A stretch of 64,000 nt of DNA, from contig NZ_JASTWJ010000001.1 in assembly GCF_030499515.1 (NCBI RefSeq), positions 6,180,001 to 6,244,000 on the forward strand, written 5' to 3'. Position 1 is the stretch's first letter; every line of letters begins with the position of its first letter. The translations under genes were made by a program, and so were the position numbers. Positions 43,584 to 52,109 of the stretch are shown here, piece by piece. Below the pieces are notes generated by a model. That model worked only from the letters and a program-made list of their open reading frames with translations, made no database searches and had not been told where the DNA came from. Source of the DNA: Streptomyces sp. DT2A-34 (lineage in GTDB: Bacteria > Actinomycetota > Actinomycetes > Streptomycetales > Streptomycetaceae).

Positions 43584-44579
43584 ATGACTCAGACCAGAGC
43601 CGCAAGCCGAGCCGCAAGCCGTCGTATCCCCGTCCTGGCGACCCTTCTCGTCGCCCTGATCGCCGCCGTCCTCACGCCCGGCCGGGCCGAGGCGGCCTCC
43701 CTCCAGGAAGTCACCGGGTTCGGGCCGAACCCCGGTGCCCTGCGCATGTTCCGGTACGTCCCCGACAGGCTGCCCGCCGGCCGGCCCGTGGTCGTCGCGC
43801 TGCACGGCTGCACCCAGAACGCCGCCGGCTACGGCACCGGCAGCGGATGGCTCCAACTCGCCGACCGCTGGGGCTTCTCCGTGGTCCTGCCGCAGCAGCA
43901 GACCGCCAACAACGCCTCGTCCTGCTTCAACTGGTTCCAGAGCGGCGACATCGCCCGCGGCCAGGGCGAGGCCGCGTCCGTCGCACAGATGGTGGACCGG
44001 CAGCTCGCGGACGTCTCCGGTGACGCGTCGCGCGTGTATGTCACCGGACTGTCCGCCGGGGGCGGGATGAGCGCCGTGATGATGGCGGCGTATCCGGAGA
44101 GGTTCGCGGCGGGCGGGATCGTCGCCGGGCTGCCGTACGGGTGCGCGCAGGCCGCCGGGTCGCCGTACGTGTGCATGTACGTGGGTGCCACGCAGACCCC
44201 GCGGCAGTGGGGCGACCGGGTGCGCGCCGCCCGGCCCGGGTACACCGGCCCCTGGCCCACGCTGATCGCCTTCCAGGGCACGGCCGACTACACCGTGAAG
44301 CCCGTCAACATGACCGACCTGACGCGGCAGTGGACCGATGTGCAGGGGGCCGATCAGGCGGCCGACATGAGTGACACCGTCGCCGGGTATCCGCACCAGG
44401 TCTTCCGGGACGCGGGCGGGCGTGCCGTCGTGGAGGCGTACAGCGTCACCGGGATGGGGCACGGGCAGCCCGTCGATCCGGGGAGCGCGAGTGAGCAGTG
44501 CGGGAGCGCCGGGGCGTATGTCCTCGACGTGAACCTGTGTGCCGCGTACCGGATGGGGCGGGCCTGGGGGCTGGGCTGA
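43584..44579 (+). CDS. Secreted PHB-depolymerase-family esterase
   Basis: This 331-residue protein has a signal peptide (RRIPVLATLLVALIAAVLTPGRAEA) cleaved near residue 38. It is an alpha/beta-hydrolase of the LpqC/PHB depolymerase type: ALHGCTQNA (oxyanion region), nucleophile Ser157 in VTGLSAGGGMSAVM, acid in FQGTADYTV and catalytic His in TGMGHGQPV. Three cysteine pairs are likely. It probably hydrolyses polyester, acetylated or feruloyl ester bonds outside the cell. ATG at 43584 is chosen because it opens the signal peptide. Confidence 0.9.
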   Translation: MTQTRAASRAASRRIPVLATLLVALIAAVLTPGRAEAASLQEVTGFGPNPGALRMFRYVPDRLPAGRPVVVALHGCTQNAAGYGTGSGWLQLADRWGFSVVLPQQQTANNASSCFNWFQSGDIARGQGEAASVAQMVDRQLADVSGDASRVYVTGLSAGGGMSAVMMAAYPERFAAGGIVAGLPYGCAQAAGSPYVCMYVGATQTPRQWGDRVRAARPGYTGPWPTLIAFQGTADYTVKPVNMTDLTRQWTDVQGADQAADMSDTVAGYPHQVFRDAGGRAVVEAYSVTGMGHGQPVDPGSASEQCGSAGAYVLDVNLCAAYRMGRAWGLG

Positions 44580-44628
44580 GCCGACGTGCTCTGTCGCCGC
44601 GGGCGGTTGTCCGGGATGCTGCTGAAGC

Positions 44629-46230
44629 ATGAGCAGACCCGTGAGCGATTCCGGGAGACGCCTCAACTCCCGTGGAAGACTGTGGATTTGGCCCGTCGCC
44701 GTGGCGCTCGTCGCCGCCGTCCTCGGCCCCGGCGCGCAGGCCGGTGCGGATGCCGACCGAAGTGGCCTGCCGGAGGCCATCGACACCGTGCTGGGCGATG
44801 CGCGGATGGAGGGCGGCGTGGCGAGCGTCGTGGTCGCGGACGCCGGCACCGGCGAGCTCCTCTACCAGCATCTGCCCTCCACCCGCCTCATGCCCGCCTC
44901 CAACACCAAGCTCCCCACGTCGGCCGCCGCGATGGAGATCCTCGGCCCCGGGTACCGGTTCACGACGGAGGTGCTGTCGACCGGCCGACGGCAGGGCTCG
45001 GTTCTCCACGGCGACCTCTACCTGCGCGGCACCGGCGATCCGACCCTGCTCGCCAAGGACTACGACCGGCTCGCCGCCGACGTCGCCGCGTCCGGCGTCA
45101 CCCGCGTCGCCGGGCGCCTCGTCGCCGACGACACCCGGTTCGACGACCAGCGTCTCGGCCGTTCCTGGGCCGCCGACGACGAGTCCTCCTACTACTCGGC
45201 CCAGATCAGCGCCCTCAGCGTGGCCCCGGACACCGACTACGACACCGGGACCGTGATCGTCACGGTCGCGCCGGGGGAGGAGGCCGGTGACGAACCGGTC
45301 GTCACCGTCACGCCCGACACCGACTACGTCGACCTCGACGTGCGGGCCACGACCGTCGCCGCCGGTGGGGCGAACGACCTCACCGTGGAGCGGGAGCACG
45401 GCACGAACACCATCGTCGTCAGCGGTACGACACCCGTCGGCGGGGCCGGCGCGAAGGAGTGGGTCACCGTCTGGGGGCCCACCGGATACGCCGCCGCCGT
45501 CTTCCGGGACGCGCTCGCGGAGCACGGCGTCAAGGTCACCGGCCCGACTCGCCTGGGCCGCCAGACCCCCGCAACCGCAAGGGAGTTGGCCTCGCACGAC
45601 TCCATGCCCCTCAAGGACCTGCTCGTCCCGTTCATGAAGCTCTCCAACAACATGCACGCCGAGATCCTCGTCAAAGCCATGGGCTACGAGGTGTCGAAGC
45701 AAGGGAGTTGGAGCGCCGGACTGAGTGCCGTCAGCGGGTATCTCAAGGGCATCGGCGTCGACTCCGGCAAGGTACGGCAGGTCGACGGCTCCGGGCTCTC
45801 GCGGATGAACAACTTCCCGGCCGGACAGCTCGTCGAGCTCCTCCTCGCCGTGCGCGCCGAGCCCTGGTACGCCGACTGGTACCGCTCGCTGCCGGTCGCC
45901 TGCGCCCCGGACCGGTTCGTCGGGGGCACGTTGCGGTCGCGGATGTGCGGTACGGCTGCCGCGCTCAACGCCCGTGCGAAGACGGGGTCGTTGACGGGGG
46001 CGTCGGGGCTGTCCGGGTATGTCACGGACGCCGGGGGACGGGAACTCGTCTACGGCATCGTCCTCAACAACTATCTGGCCTCGTCCGTGAAGCCGTTGGA
46101 GGACGCGATCGTGGTGACGCTGGCCAAGTCGACTGCGGAGGCGGCGGGTTCGGCCGTTTCGACGTCGATTCGTGGGGGCGGGACGAACACCGACGTCGAG
46201 TGCACTTGGCGCAAGCCGGACATCTGCTGA
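44629..46230 (+). CDS. dacB: D-alanyl-D-alanine carboxypeptidase/endopeptidase (DacB, PBP4 type)
   Basis: This 533-residue protein has a signal peptide (LWIWPVAVALVAAVLGPGAQA). It is an S13-family penicillin-binding protein: SxxK motif with Ser91 and Lys94 (MPASNTKLPTSAAA), SxN in KLSNNMHAE and KTG in RAKTGSLTG. It trims the peptide stems of peptidoglycan outside the membrane. ATG at 44629 is consistent with the signal peptide. It ends just before the unusual hairpin region at 46231, with no obvious terminator in between. Confidence 0.94.
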   Translation: MSRPVSDSGRRLNSRGRLWIWPVAVALVAAVLGPGAQAGADADRSGLPEAIDTVLGDARMEGGVASVVVADAGTGELLYQHLPSTRLMPASNTKLPTSAAAMEILGPGYRFTTEVLSTGRRQGSVLHGDLYLRGTGDPTLLAKDYDRLAADVAASGVTRVAGRLVADDTRFDDQRLGRSWAADDESSYYSAQISALSVAPDTDYDTGTVIVTVAPGEEAGDEPVVTVTPDTDYVDLDVRATTVAAGGANDLTVEREHGTNTIVVSGTTPVGGAGAKEWVTVWGPTGYAAAVFRDALAEHGVKVTGPTRLGRQTPATARELASHDSMPLKDLLVPFMKLSNNMHAEILVKAMGYEVSKQGSWSAGLSAVSGYLKGIGVDSGKVRQVDGSGLSRMNNFPAGQLVELLLAVRAEPWYADWYRSLPVACAPDRFVGGTLRSRMCGTAAALNARAKTGSLTGASGLSGYVTDAGGRELVYGIVLNNYLASSVKPLEDAIVVTLAKSTAEAAGSAVSTSIRGGGTNTDVECTWRKPDIC

Positions 46231-46393
46231 TTACGCACGGCAAGTGCGCTGTGACCGATAGTGTGACGTCGTGACGCGCCAGTTGGGTGCGTCCTCCCTT
46301 CACTCCGGGCCCCACCTCGTCGGGGCCCGGCCCGACGAGAGCGGTCCCGGGACCGTGACTGACCGCCTCACGTCGAAGGGAGGACGCCCCCGC

Positions 46394-46507
46394 ATGGGCT
46401 GTCACGAGGAGCAGAAACCGACTCTCGTCATGCGGCTGATCCGGCTCTTGCCGGAGCGTGCGGCAAAGCACGCGAGGAGGTGGCTGCTCTGGTGGCTTAC
46501 CAGGTAG
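46394..46507 (+). CDS. 37-residue Trp-rich small protein or leader peptide
   Basis: This is a short ORF, MGCHEEQKPTLVMRLIRLLP followed by a basic segment and a C-terminal RRWLLWWLTR. GGGAGG lies about ten bases before the ATG. Three tryptophans near the stop, and a stop codon placed inside the first long hairpin (46495-46556), resemble a transcription-attenuation leader. No plus-strand biosynthetic gene follows, however. The segment encoding LLWWLTR and the stop is duplicated at 46596-46619, in the second hairpin. It could also be a small amphipathic toxin-like peptide. Function is unknown. Confidence 0.4.
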   Translation: MGCHEEQKPTLVMRLIRLLPERAAKHARRWLLWWLTR

Positions 46508-46556
46508 CCGGATATCCCCACACGGCTTGGGGACATCCGACAGGCTCCTGGTGAGC
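46491..46556. repeat. Duplicated hairpin element, copy 1
   Basis: The arms GCTTACCAGG and CCTGGTGAGC pair (10 pairs, one G-U as RNA), and the stem continues inward through GGATATCCCC/GGGGACATCC with small bulges. Copy 2 lies 112 bases downstream with both arms kept, which supports a function at RNA level. Confidence 0.75.
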
Positions 46557-46557
46557 C

Positions 46558-46593
46558 GGGCCCCTCTCGGAGCACCAACTCCGAGTGGGGCCC
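46558..46593. terminator. Hairpin between the duplicated elements
   Basis: GGGCCCC-TCT-CGGAG and CTCCG-AGT-GGGGCCC pair around CACCAA, with a TCT/AGT internal mismatch loop. It lies directly behind copy 1 and is followed by TTCTTT, so it may terminate plus-strand transcription. Confidence 0.6.
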
Positions 46594-46602
46594 ACCTTCT
46601 TT

Positions 46603-46668
46603 GGTGGCTTACCAGGTAGCCGGATATCCCCCACGGGCCAAGGGACATACGACACGCTCCTGGTGAGC
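46603..46668. repeat. Duplicated hairpin element, copy 2
   Basis: It repeats GGTGGCTTACCAGGTAGC-CGGATATCCC and ends CGCTCCTGGTGAGC, so the outer stem is the same as in copy 1 although the middle diverges (loop CCACGGGCCA). Only the last codons (LLWWLTR, stop) of the small ORF are retained in this copy. Confidence 0.75.
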
Positions 46669-46771
46669 TTGGGCCTCCGGCCGAGTACTGGATTACCCGC
46701 CCAGGCGGCGCCCTCTCCGCCTCCAAGTACAGCACACGAGCCCCCCGCCCGGCAGCACGATCAGCGACCGT

Positions 46772-47782
46772 TCACGCCACCGCCCGCCGCCCCGTACTGC
46801 CCCTCTCCGTCATCCTCGGCGCCAGCAGCGTCGCCTCCGACACGGCCTTCCCGTCCAGCTTCTTCATCAGCAGCTCCACCGCCCGTGCCCCCACCTCCGC
46901 GGCAGGCAGCGCGATCGACGTCACCGGCACCCGCAGCGATTCCGCGAGCTCGTCCGGACAGATCGCCGTGACCGACAGGTCCGTCGGCACCCGTAGCCCC
47001 AGCCCCTCGAAGGCATCGATCAGCGGCTCCAGAACCGTCTCGTTGTGGACGACGACCCCCGTCAGCGCGGGCTGCTCCCGCAGCAGTTGCTCGGCGACCG
47101 CACGCGCCGCCGCGGGCGACGCCTCGCACGGATGTACGGCTGAGGTGAGCCGCCCCCGATCGGCCGCGGCCGTGAACCCCTGCACCACCCGCTGGGCGAA
47201 CGCCGTCCCCCGCACATACACCTCCGGCGGCGACCCCACCAGCGCCACCACCCGGTGCCCGAGCCGCGCCAGATGCTCCACGCACGCCTCGCCGGCCGCC
47301 ATGAAGTCGAGGTCGATGCAGGTCAGCCCCTCGGAGGAGGCAGGGAACCCGATCATCACCGACGGCCGGTCCAGGCCGCGCAACAGCGGCAGCCGCGGAT
47401 CGTTCAGCTGCACGTCCATGACGATCAGCCCGTCCACCAACGCGGTGTCCACGACCCGCCGCAGCCCCGCCTCGCCCTCCTCCTGGGTCAGCAGCAGCAC
47501 ATCATGGCCGTACTGACGGGCCGTGGTCACCACCGACACCGCGAACCGCATCACCACCGGCACATTGATCCCGGCCCGCAGCGGCACCATCAGCGCCAGC
47601 ACGTTCGATCTTCCGCCGGCCAGCGCGCGGGCGCCGGCGTGCGGGCGGTAGCCGAGTTGGCGGATGGACTCCTCGACGCGGCGCCGGGTCTCCTCGGAGA
47701 TCGGGCGCTTGCCGCTGACGACGTACGAGACCGTGCTGGGGGAGACCCCCGCGTGCCGCGCCACATCCGTGATCTTCACCAT
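46772..47782 (-). CDS. LacI-family repressor of the GH31 operon
   Basis: This 336-residue protein has the HTH at residues 2-50 (VKITDVARHAGVSPSTVSYVVSGKRPIS) with hinge helix ALAGGRSNVLAL. A periplasmic-binding-protein-like effector domain follows (DGLIVMDVQLNDPRLPLL, GVVVHNETVLEPLIDAFEGLG). Its ATG overlaps the stop of the GH31 gene (TGATG), so it is cotranscribed with the enzyme it most likely controls. The operators are probably the palindromes upstream of the GH31 gene (50086-50122). An alpha-xyloside or similar sugar is the expected inducer. Confidence 0.92.
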   Translation of the reverse strand: MVKITDVARHAGVSPSTVSYVVSGKRPISEETRRRVEESIRQLGYRPHAGARALAGGRSNVLALMVPLRAGINVPVVMRFAVSVVTTARQYGHDVLLLTQEEGEAGLRRVVDTALVDGLIVMDVQLNDPRLPLLRGLDRPSVMIGFPASSEGLTCIDLDFMAAGEACVEHLARLGHRVVALVGSPPEVYVRGTAFAQRVVQGFTAAADRGRLTSAVHPCEASPAAARAVAEQLLREQPALTGVVVHNETVLEPLIDAFEGLGLRVPTDLSVTAICPDELAESLRVPVTSIALPAAEVGARAVELLMKKLDGKAVSEATLLAPRMTERGSTGRRAVA

Positions 47783-50034
47783 CAGCCCAGCTCCAGGGAG
47801 AGAAACCCGGCCCCCGCCTTGGCCCGCACCTCGCGCTCGCCCGCCGCCAGACCCCAGGGCGCGGCCGGGTCACTGCACGAGGCCCTGAGCGTGCCCCCTT
47901 CCCGTACGACCGTGAAGGCCACCTCCCCGACCCGCACCGCCACCTGCGCGCCCCGCTCCAACCCGAACGCCCGCAGAGTCACCCCGTCGGCATGGTCGTA
48001 GTCGGGCCGGTCGTCCACCGCGCCCACCGGGATCACCGCGCCCGGCCGCACCAGCAGCGGCACGCTCTGGAAGCCGTGCTGCTCGCGCACCCAGCGCGGG
48101 CCGGTCACCGTCCGTCCGCTCAGGAAGTGGGTCCAGGTGCCCTCGGGGACGTAGTACGAGACGTCTCCCTCGTCACTGAAGACGGGCGCCACCAGCAGGT
48201 CGGACCCGAGCATGTACTGCCGCTCCAGATGCGCGCACCCGGGGTCGTCCGGGAACTCCAGGACCATCGCCCGCATCATCGGCACGCCCTCGGTGTGGGC
48301 GGTGCGGGCGGCCTCGTAGAGGTAGGGCATGAGGCGCAGCTTCAGCCGGATGAAGTGCCGGGCCACGTCCACGGCCTCGTCGTCGAAGTGCCAGGGGACG
48401 CGGTACGAGGACGATCCGTGCAGGCGGCTGTGCGAGGACAGCAGGCCGAACGCCAGCCACCGCTTGAACAGCGCGGGCGACGGCGTGCCCTCGAAGCCGC
48501 CGATGTCGTGGCTCCAGTACCCGAAGCCGGACAGGCCGAGCGAGAGGCCTCCGCGCAGCGACTCCGCCATCGACTCGTACGTCGCCTCGCAGTCGCCGCC
48601 CCAGTGCACGGGGAACTGCTGGCTGCCAGCCGTCGCCGAGCGCGCGAAGACCACCGCCTCCTCCTCGCCCCGGTGCTTGCGCAGCACGTCGAAGACGGTG
48701 CGGTTGTAGAGGTACGTGTAGTAGTTGTGCATCCGCTCCGGGTCGGAGCCGTCGGACCACACCACGTCGACCGGTACCCGCTCGCCGAAGTCGGTCTTGA
48801 AGCAGTCGACGCCCTGTGCGAGCAGTGCCTCCAGCTTGGCGGCGTACCAGTCGCGGGCGGCGGGGGAGGTGAAGTCGACCAGCGCCATGCCGGGCTGCCA
48901 CAGGTCCCACTGCCAGACGCTGCCGTCCGGTCGCTTCAGCAGGTGTCCCAGTGCCTTGCCCTCCGCGAACAGGGGGGAGCGCTGGGCGATGTACGGGTTG
49001 ATCCAGACGCAGACCCGCAGGTCCTTCGCCTTCAGCCGGGCCAGCATCCCCTCCGGGTCCGGGAAGACCCGCGGGTCCCACTGGAAGTCGCACCAGTTGA
49101 ACTCGCGCATCCAGAAGCAGTCGAAGTGGAAGACGGAGAGCGGAAGTTCGCGCTCACGCATGCCGTCCACGAAGGACGTCACCGTCTCCTCGTCGTACGA
49201 CGTCGTGAAGGACGTCGACAGCCACAGGCCGAAGGACCACGGGGGCGGGAGAGCGGGGCGGCCCGTCAGGGCCGTGTACTTGCGGAGGATGTCCTTCGGG
49301 GTCGGGCCGTGGATGACGTAGTACGTCAACTCCTGTGTCTCCGCGCTGAACTGCACCCGGGACACCACCTCCGAGGCCACCTCGAAGGAGACCTTGCCCG
49401 GGTGGTCGACGAAGACGCCGTAGCCCGCGTCGGTGAGGAAGAACGGGATGTTCTTGTACGCCTGCTCGCTGCAGGTGCCGCCGTCGGCCTGCCAGATGTC
49501 GACGACCTGCCCGTTCTTGACCAGCGGGCCGAAGCGCTCGCCGAGGCCGTAGACGGACGTGCCGACGCCGAGGCGCAGCTGCTCGCGCAGGTAGTGCGCC
49601 CCGGTCGCGTCCCGCATGATGCCCATGCTCTTGGCGCCGCTGGAGGTGAGGGTGCGGCCGCCGGCCAGGAACTCGACGTGCCAGGGGCCGGTGCGGGCGA
49701 CTCGGACCGACAGGGCGCCGGAGGTGAGGGTCGCGTGCTCGTCGTCGGAGGAGATCCGCGGGGCGGTCTCCTCCGACTCGGCGAGCTCGAACTCGGGGCC
49801 GCGGGGCTGCTCGCCGCTGAAGTGCGTGAGGGTGAGGCCGATGACGTCGGGCATCGGGGTGTGGGCGTTGATCGTCATGACCGGTCCCGTCATCAGGTCG
49901 CCGCGGGTGCGGATGGGCCGGGTCGGCGCGTGGATCTCCAGCGCGCCGTCCGACTCGGTGACGTCGAGGACTTCGGCGGGGTGATCCGCGGTGACTCCCT
50001 CGCGCAGGAGCCAGTAGCCGTCCGTGAACTTCAT
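47782..50034 (-). CDS. GH31 alpha-xylosidase/alpha-glucosidase (YicI type)
   Basis: This 750-residue protein is normal length for YicI. The catalytic nucleophile is Asp415 in DCFKTDFGERVP, the form found in alpha-xylosidases. DCFWMREFNWCDFQWDPRVFPDPEGM and the later HDIGGFEGTPSPALFKRW are conserved GH31 segments. It hydrolyses alpha-xylosides or related alpha-glucosides; there is no signal peptide, so it works inside on imported sugar. ATG at 50032-50034 precedes KFTDGYW, the family start. It is the first gene of an operon with the LacI regulator. A CUT1 importer on the same strand lies about 23 kb away and could deliver substrate. Confidence 0.93.
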   Translation of the reverse strand: MKFTDGYWLLREGVTADHPAEVLDVTESDGALEIHAPTRPIRTRGDLMTGPVMTINAHTPMPDVIGLTLTHFSGEQPRGPEFELAESEETAPRISSDDEHATLTSGALSVRVARTGPWHVEFLAGGRTLTSSGAKSMGIMRDATGAHYLREQLRLGVGTSVYGLGERFGPLVKNGQVVDIWQADGGTCSEQAYKNIPFFLTDAGYGVFVDHPGKVSFEVASEVVSRVQFSAETQELTYYVIHGPTPKDILRKYTALTGRPALPPPWSFGLWLSTSFTTSYDEETVTSFVDGMRERELPLSVFHFDCFWMREFNWCDFQWDPRVFPDPEGMLARLKAKDLRVCVWINPYIAQRSPLFAEGKALGHLLKRPDGSVWQWDLWQPGMALVDFTSPAARDWYAAKLEALLAQGVDCFKTDFGERVPVDVVWSDGSDPERMHNYYTYLYNRTVFDVLRKHRGEEEAVVFARSATAGSQQFPVHWGGDCEATYESMAESLRGGLSLGLSGFGYWSHDIGGFEGTPSPALFKRWLAFGLLSSHSRLHGSSSYRVPWHFDDEAVDVARHFIRLKLRLMPYLYEAARTAHTEGVPMMRAMVLEFPDDPGCAHLERQYMLGSDLLVAPVFSDEGDVSYYVPEGTWTHFLSGRTVTGPRWVREQHGFQSVPLLVRPGAVIPVGAVDDRPDYDHADGVTLRAFGLERGAQVAVRVGEVAFTVVREGGTLRASCSDPAAPWGLAAGEREVRAKAGAGFLSLELG

Positions 50035-50085
50035 GTGGGGGGTCCTTACTCGACTGCGCCTACGGTGATTCCCCGCTCCGTTTCG

Positions 50086-50099
50086 TCGAATCGTTTCGA
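50086..50099. promoter_or_regulatory. LacI-type operator candidate 1 upstream of the GH31 gene
   Basis: TCGAATCGTTTCGA is a near-palindrome (TCGAA-N4-TTCGA) located 52 bases before the start codon. Confidence 0.6.
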
Positions 50100-50108
50100 C
50101 GGGATGTG

Positions 50109-50122
50109 TCGAAGCGCTTCGA
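50109..50122. promoter_or_regulatory. LacI-type operator candidate 2 upstream of the GH31 gene
   Basis: TCGAAGCGCTTCGA is a perfect 14-base palindrome with the same half-sites and spacing as operator 1. Centres are 23 bases apart, i.e. about two helical turns, allowing cooperative binding. Confidence 0.7.
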
Positions 50123-50211
50123 CAGTCGAAGGTATGTGCGGCCTGAGAGTGCGTCAATGGCTTGCGCGGGACTGGGGCGGGGAGCGGGGGGGGGTGCCCC
50201 TATGGGTTTCG

Positions 50212-51415
50212 TCAAGCTGATGGGGCGGGTTGGGGGTCGTAGAAGGTGCCGTCGCGGAGCATCGCGAAGAGTACGTCGGCTCGTCGTCTCGCGAGGCAGA
50301 GGAGGGCTTGGGTGTGGTGTTTTCCCTGGCTGATCTTCTTGTCGTAGTAGGTCCGGGAGGCCGGGTCGGCCAGAGCCGCGAACGCGGACAGGAAGAAGGC
50401 CCGTTTGAGCTGCTTGTTTCCGCGGCGGGATGGTTGTTCGCCGCGGATCGAGGAGCCAGAACTGCGGGTTGTGGGGGCGAGGCCGGCGTAGGCGGCGAGG
50501 TGGGCGGCGGTCGGGAACGAACGGCCGTCGCCGACGTCGATGAGGATGCGGGCTCCGGTCCTGACGCCGATCCCCGGCATGGACGTCAGGACCTTGGAAA
50601 GAGGGTGGTTCTCCAGCAGTTCCTTCGATCCGGGTGGCCAAGAGTTTCCGCTGGTCAAGCACCGCTCGGAGCGAGTTGGCGAGGCTGGGGACGATCAGAG
50701 CGGCCGCGTCGGTGCCCGGGACGACGACGGTCTGTTCGTCCAGTGCGGTGAAGATGTCCTCGACGAGCCGCTCGGCCATCCGCGGTGCCTTCGGGCGTAT
50801 CAACGCAATGAGCCGTCGGCGTCCGGCTTTGCGGATCTGGGCCGGGGAGCCGAACTGGTCGAGGAGCTTGAGCACGGCCGGGTGTTGGACGCGTGGGCCC
50901 AGGATCCGTTCCAGCGACGGGTGGATCTGGGTGAGCAGGCCCCGCAGGCGGTTGCTGATGCGGGTTGCTTCGCCGGCCAGGTCGTCGTCGAAGCCGACGA
51001 TCATCTCCAGCTCGGCGATGGTCTCGTCCTGGAGGTCGACCGAGCGGAGCGTGTGAGGCATGACGCGGGCCGCGTCTGCGATGACGAACGCGTCGCGGGC
51101 ATCTGTCTTGGCCTCGCCGGGATAGAGGTCGGCGATCCGCCGCATCGTCAGGCCGGGCAGATAGGCGACCGGGCAGCCCATGTCCCGGGCCACCGCCAGC
51201 GGCAGAGCCCCGATCGAGGCCGGCTGGTCGACCACCACGAGCACGGTCCCGTGCTTGGCCTGCAGTTTGCCGAACACTTCGCGGAGCTTCGGCTCGCTGT
51301 TGGGCAGCCGCTTGTCGAAGGCCTTCTTCCCGGCCGGGGTGACGGCGGTGGCGTGGTGTTCGCCCTTGCCGACGTCCAGGCCGAGGAAAGCGCCGATGTC
51401 ACTGACGTCGATCAC
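50212..51415 (-). pseudogene. IS110-family transposase with a one-base frameshift
   Basis: Family segments: FLGLDVGKGEHHATAV and VVVDQPASIG (DEDD nuclease start), KTDARDAFVIADAAR, then SMPGIGVRTGARIL and SGSSIRGEQPSRRGNKQLKRA (C-terminal serine-bearing transposase_20 domain). The first part (to about 50630) and the last part lie in different frames: ATCGAAGGAACTG should read Ile-Glu-Glu-Leu, so one extra G is present near 50622-50627. This is either an inactivating insertion or a sequencing error. The start is GTG at 51415 with GAAGGA upstream. If the frameshift is real, the element is immobile without help. Confidence 0.85.
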
Positions 51416-51670
51416 GTGCGTCCTTCGGTCGTCCTCGCCCGGCCGTCCCACGGCACCGATCGCCACATCCACATTACGAAGAGCCTCCCGACCTGCGAAG
51501 AAGCCGGTGGTCATGCCCCTAATCAGCGGTCTGTCGATGCCTCCGGAGCCGGTGACACCACCCCCCAAGACATGCGATCGACAGGGGGAGAAAGTCATGC
51601 CAACTCCGAAGGCCGGGCGCCCCATTGCGGGGCTACCAAAAAGGTAATGGGGGGGCATGCCCGAGGGAAG
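50212..51670 (-). mobile_element. IS110-family insertion element (approximate limits)
   Basis: The element contains one DEDD-type recombinase gene (50212-51415) and a non-coding left end of about 250 bases (51416 to about 51670). The left limit in this orientation is inferred from where glycosyltransferase homology begins (~51675); the right end near 50200 is not determined. IS110 elements have no conspicuous terminal repeats. It has been inserted between the GH31 promoter and a glycosyltransferase fragment. The non-coding left end is where IS110 members encode their bridge RNA. Confidence 0.75.
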
Positions 51671-52109
51671 TCCGTCGCAGGCGATCTGGAAGCACCGCAA
51701 GGCGTTCGTGGAACGGGGCCCGTCGGGCCGCTTCGGTCGCGTCGGCCTGCCGCTGGTGTCCTTGTTCATGGTCGTGGCGCCGCTGCTGGCCCCGCTGATC
51801 GACGTATTCCTGATCTACGGCCTGGTCTTCGGCCCCACCGGGAAGACGATCGTCGCCTGGCTGGGCGTCCTCGCGATCCAGGCGGTCTGCGCGGCGTACG
51901 CCTTCCGCCTCGACCGCGAACCCATGACCCACCTCGTCTCGCTGCCCCTCCAGCAGCTCCTCTACCGCCAGCTCATGTACGTCGTGCTGCTCCAGTCCTG
52001 GATCACGGCCCCGGAGGCCGCTGCGCTGGCGGAAGCTGCGGCGTACGGGGGTTGTCGAGGCGCCGGGTGGTCCGGTGCCGAGGCAGCGGACGGCTGGAAC
52101 CGGAATTGA
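51657..52109 (+). pseudogene. C-terminal fragment of a GT2 / polysaccharide-deacetylase-type glycosyltransferase
   Basis: The sequence QAIWKHRKAFVERG... then GRVGLPLVSLFMVVAPLLAPLIDVFLIYGLVF matches the end of processive GT2 enzymes (NodC/IcaA-like, often fused to a deacetylase). Helices and the PMTHLVSLPLQQLLYRQLMY segment are preserved. Everything upstream of Q8 (the catalytic domains) is missing and replaced by the IS110 end, and the C-terminus after about residue 120 diverges into Ala/Gly-rich sequence. It is therefore a remnant, probably left by IS insertion plus deletion. Confidence 0.8.

Larger units (their letters stand above)
46231..46771. other. Structured intergenic region with a Trp-rich small ORF and duplicated hairpins
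   Basis: This 541-base stretch has no conventional gene. It contains two mutually exclusive leader hairpins: GGGCCCC/GGGGCCC (46307-46313, 46322-46328) and CTCGTCGGG/CCCGACGAG (46316-46324, 46331-46339). It also holds a 37-residue ORF (46394-46507), two copies of a long hairpin element (46491-46556 and 46603-46668) and a hairpin between them. The minus-strand LacI gene ends at 46772, so parts may also act as its terminator. Confidence 0.7.

Noticed and set aside
46394..46600. Interpretation as a classical trp attenuator
   Set aside because: Three Trp codons and hairpins fit, but no Trp biosynthetic or other plus-strand gene follows within the window; kept as an unexplained element instead.
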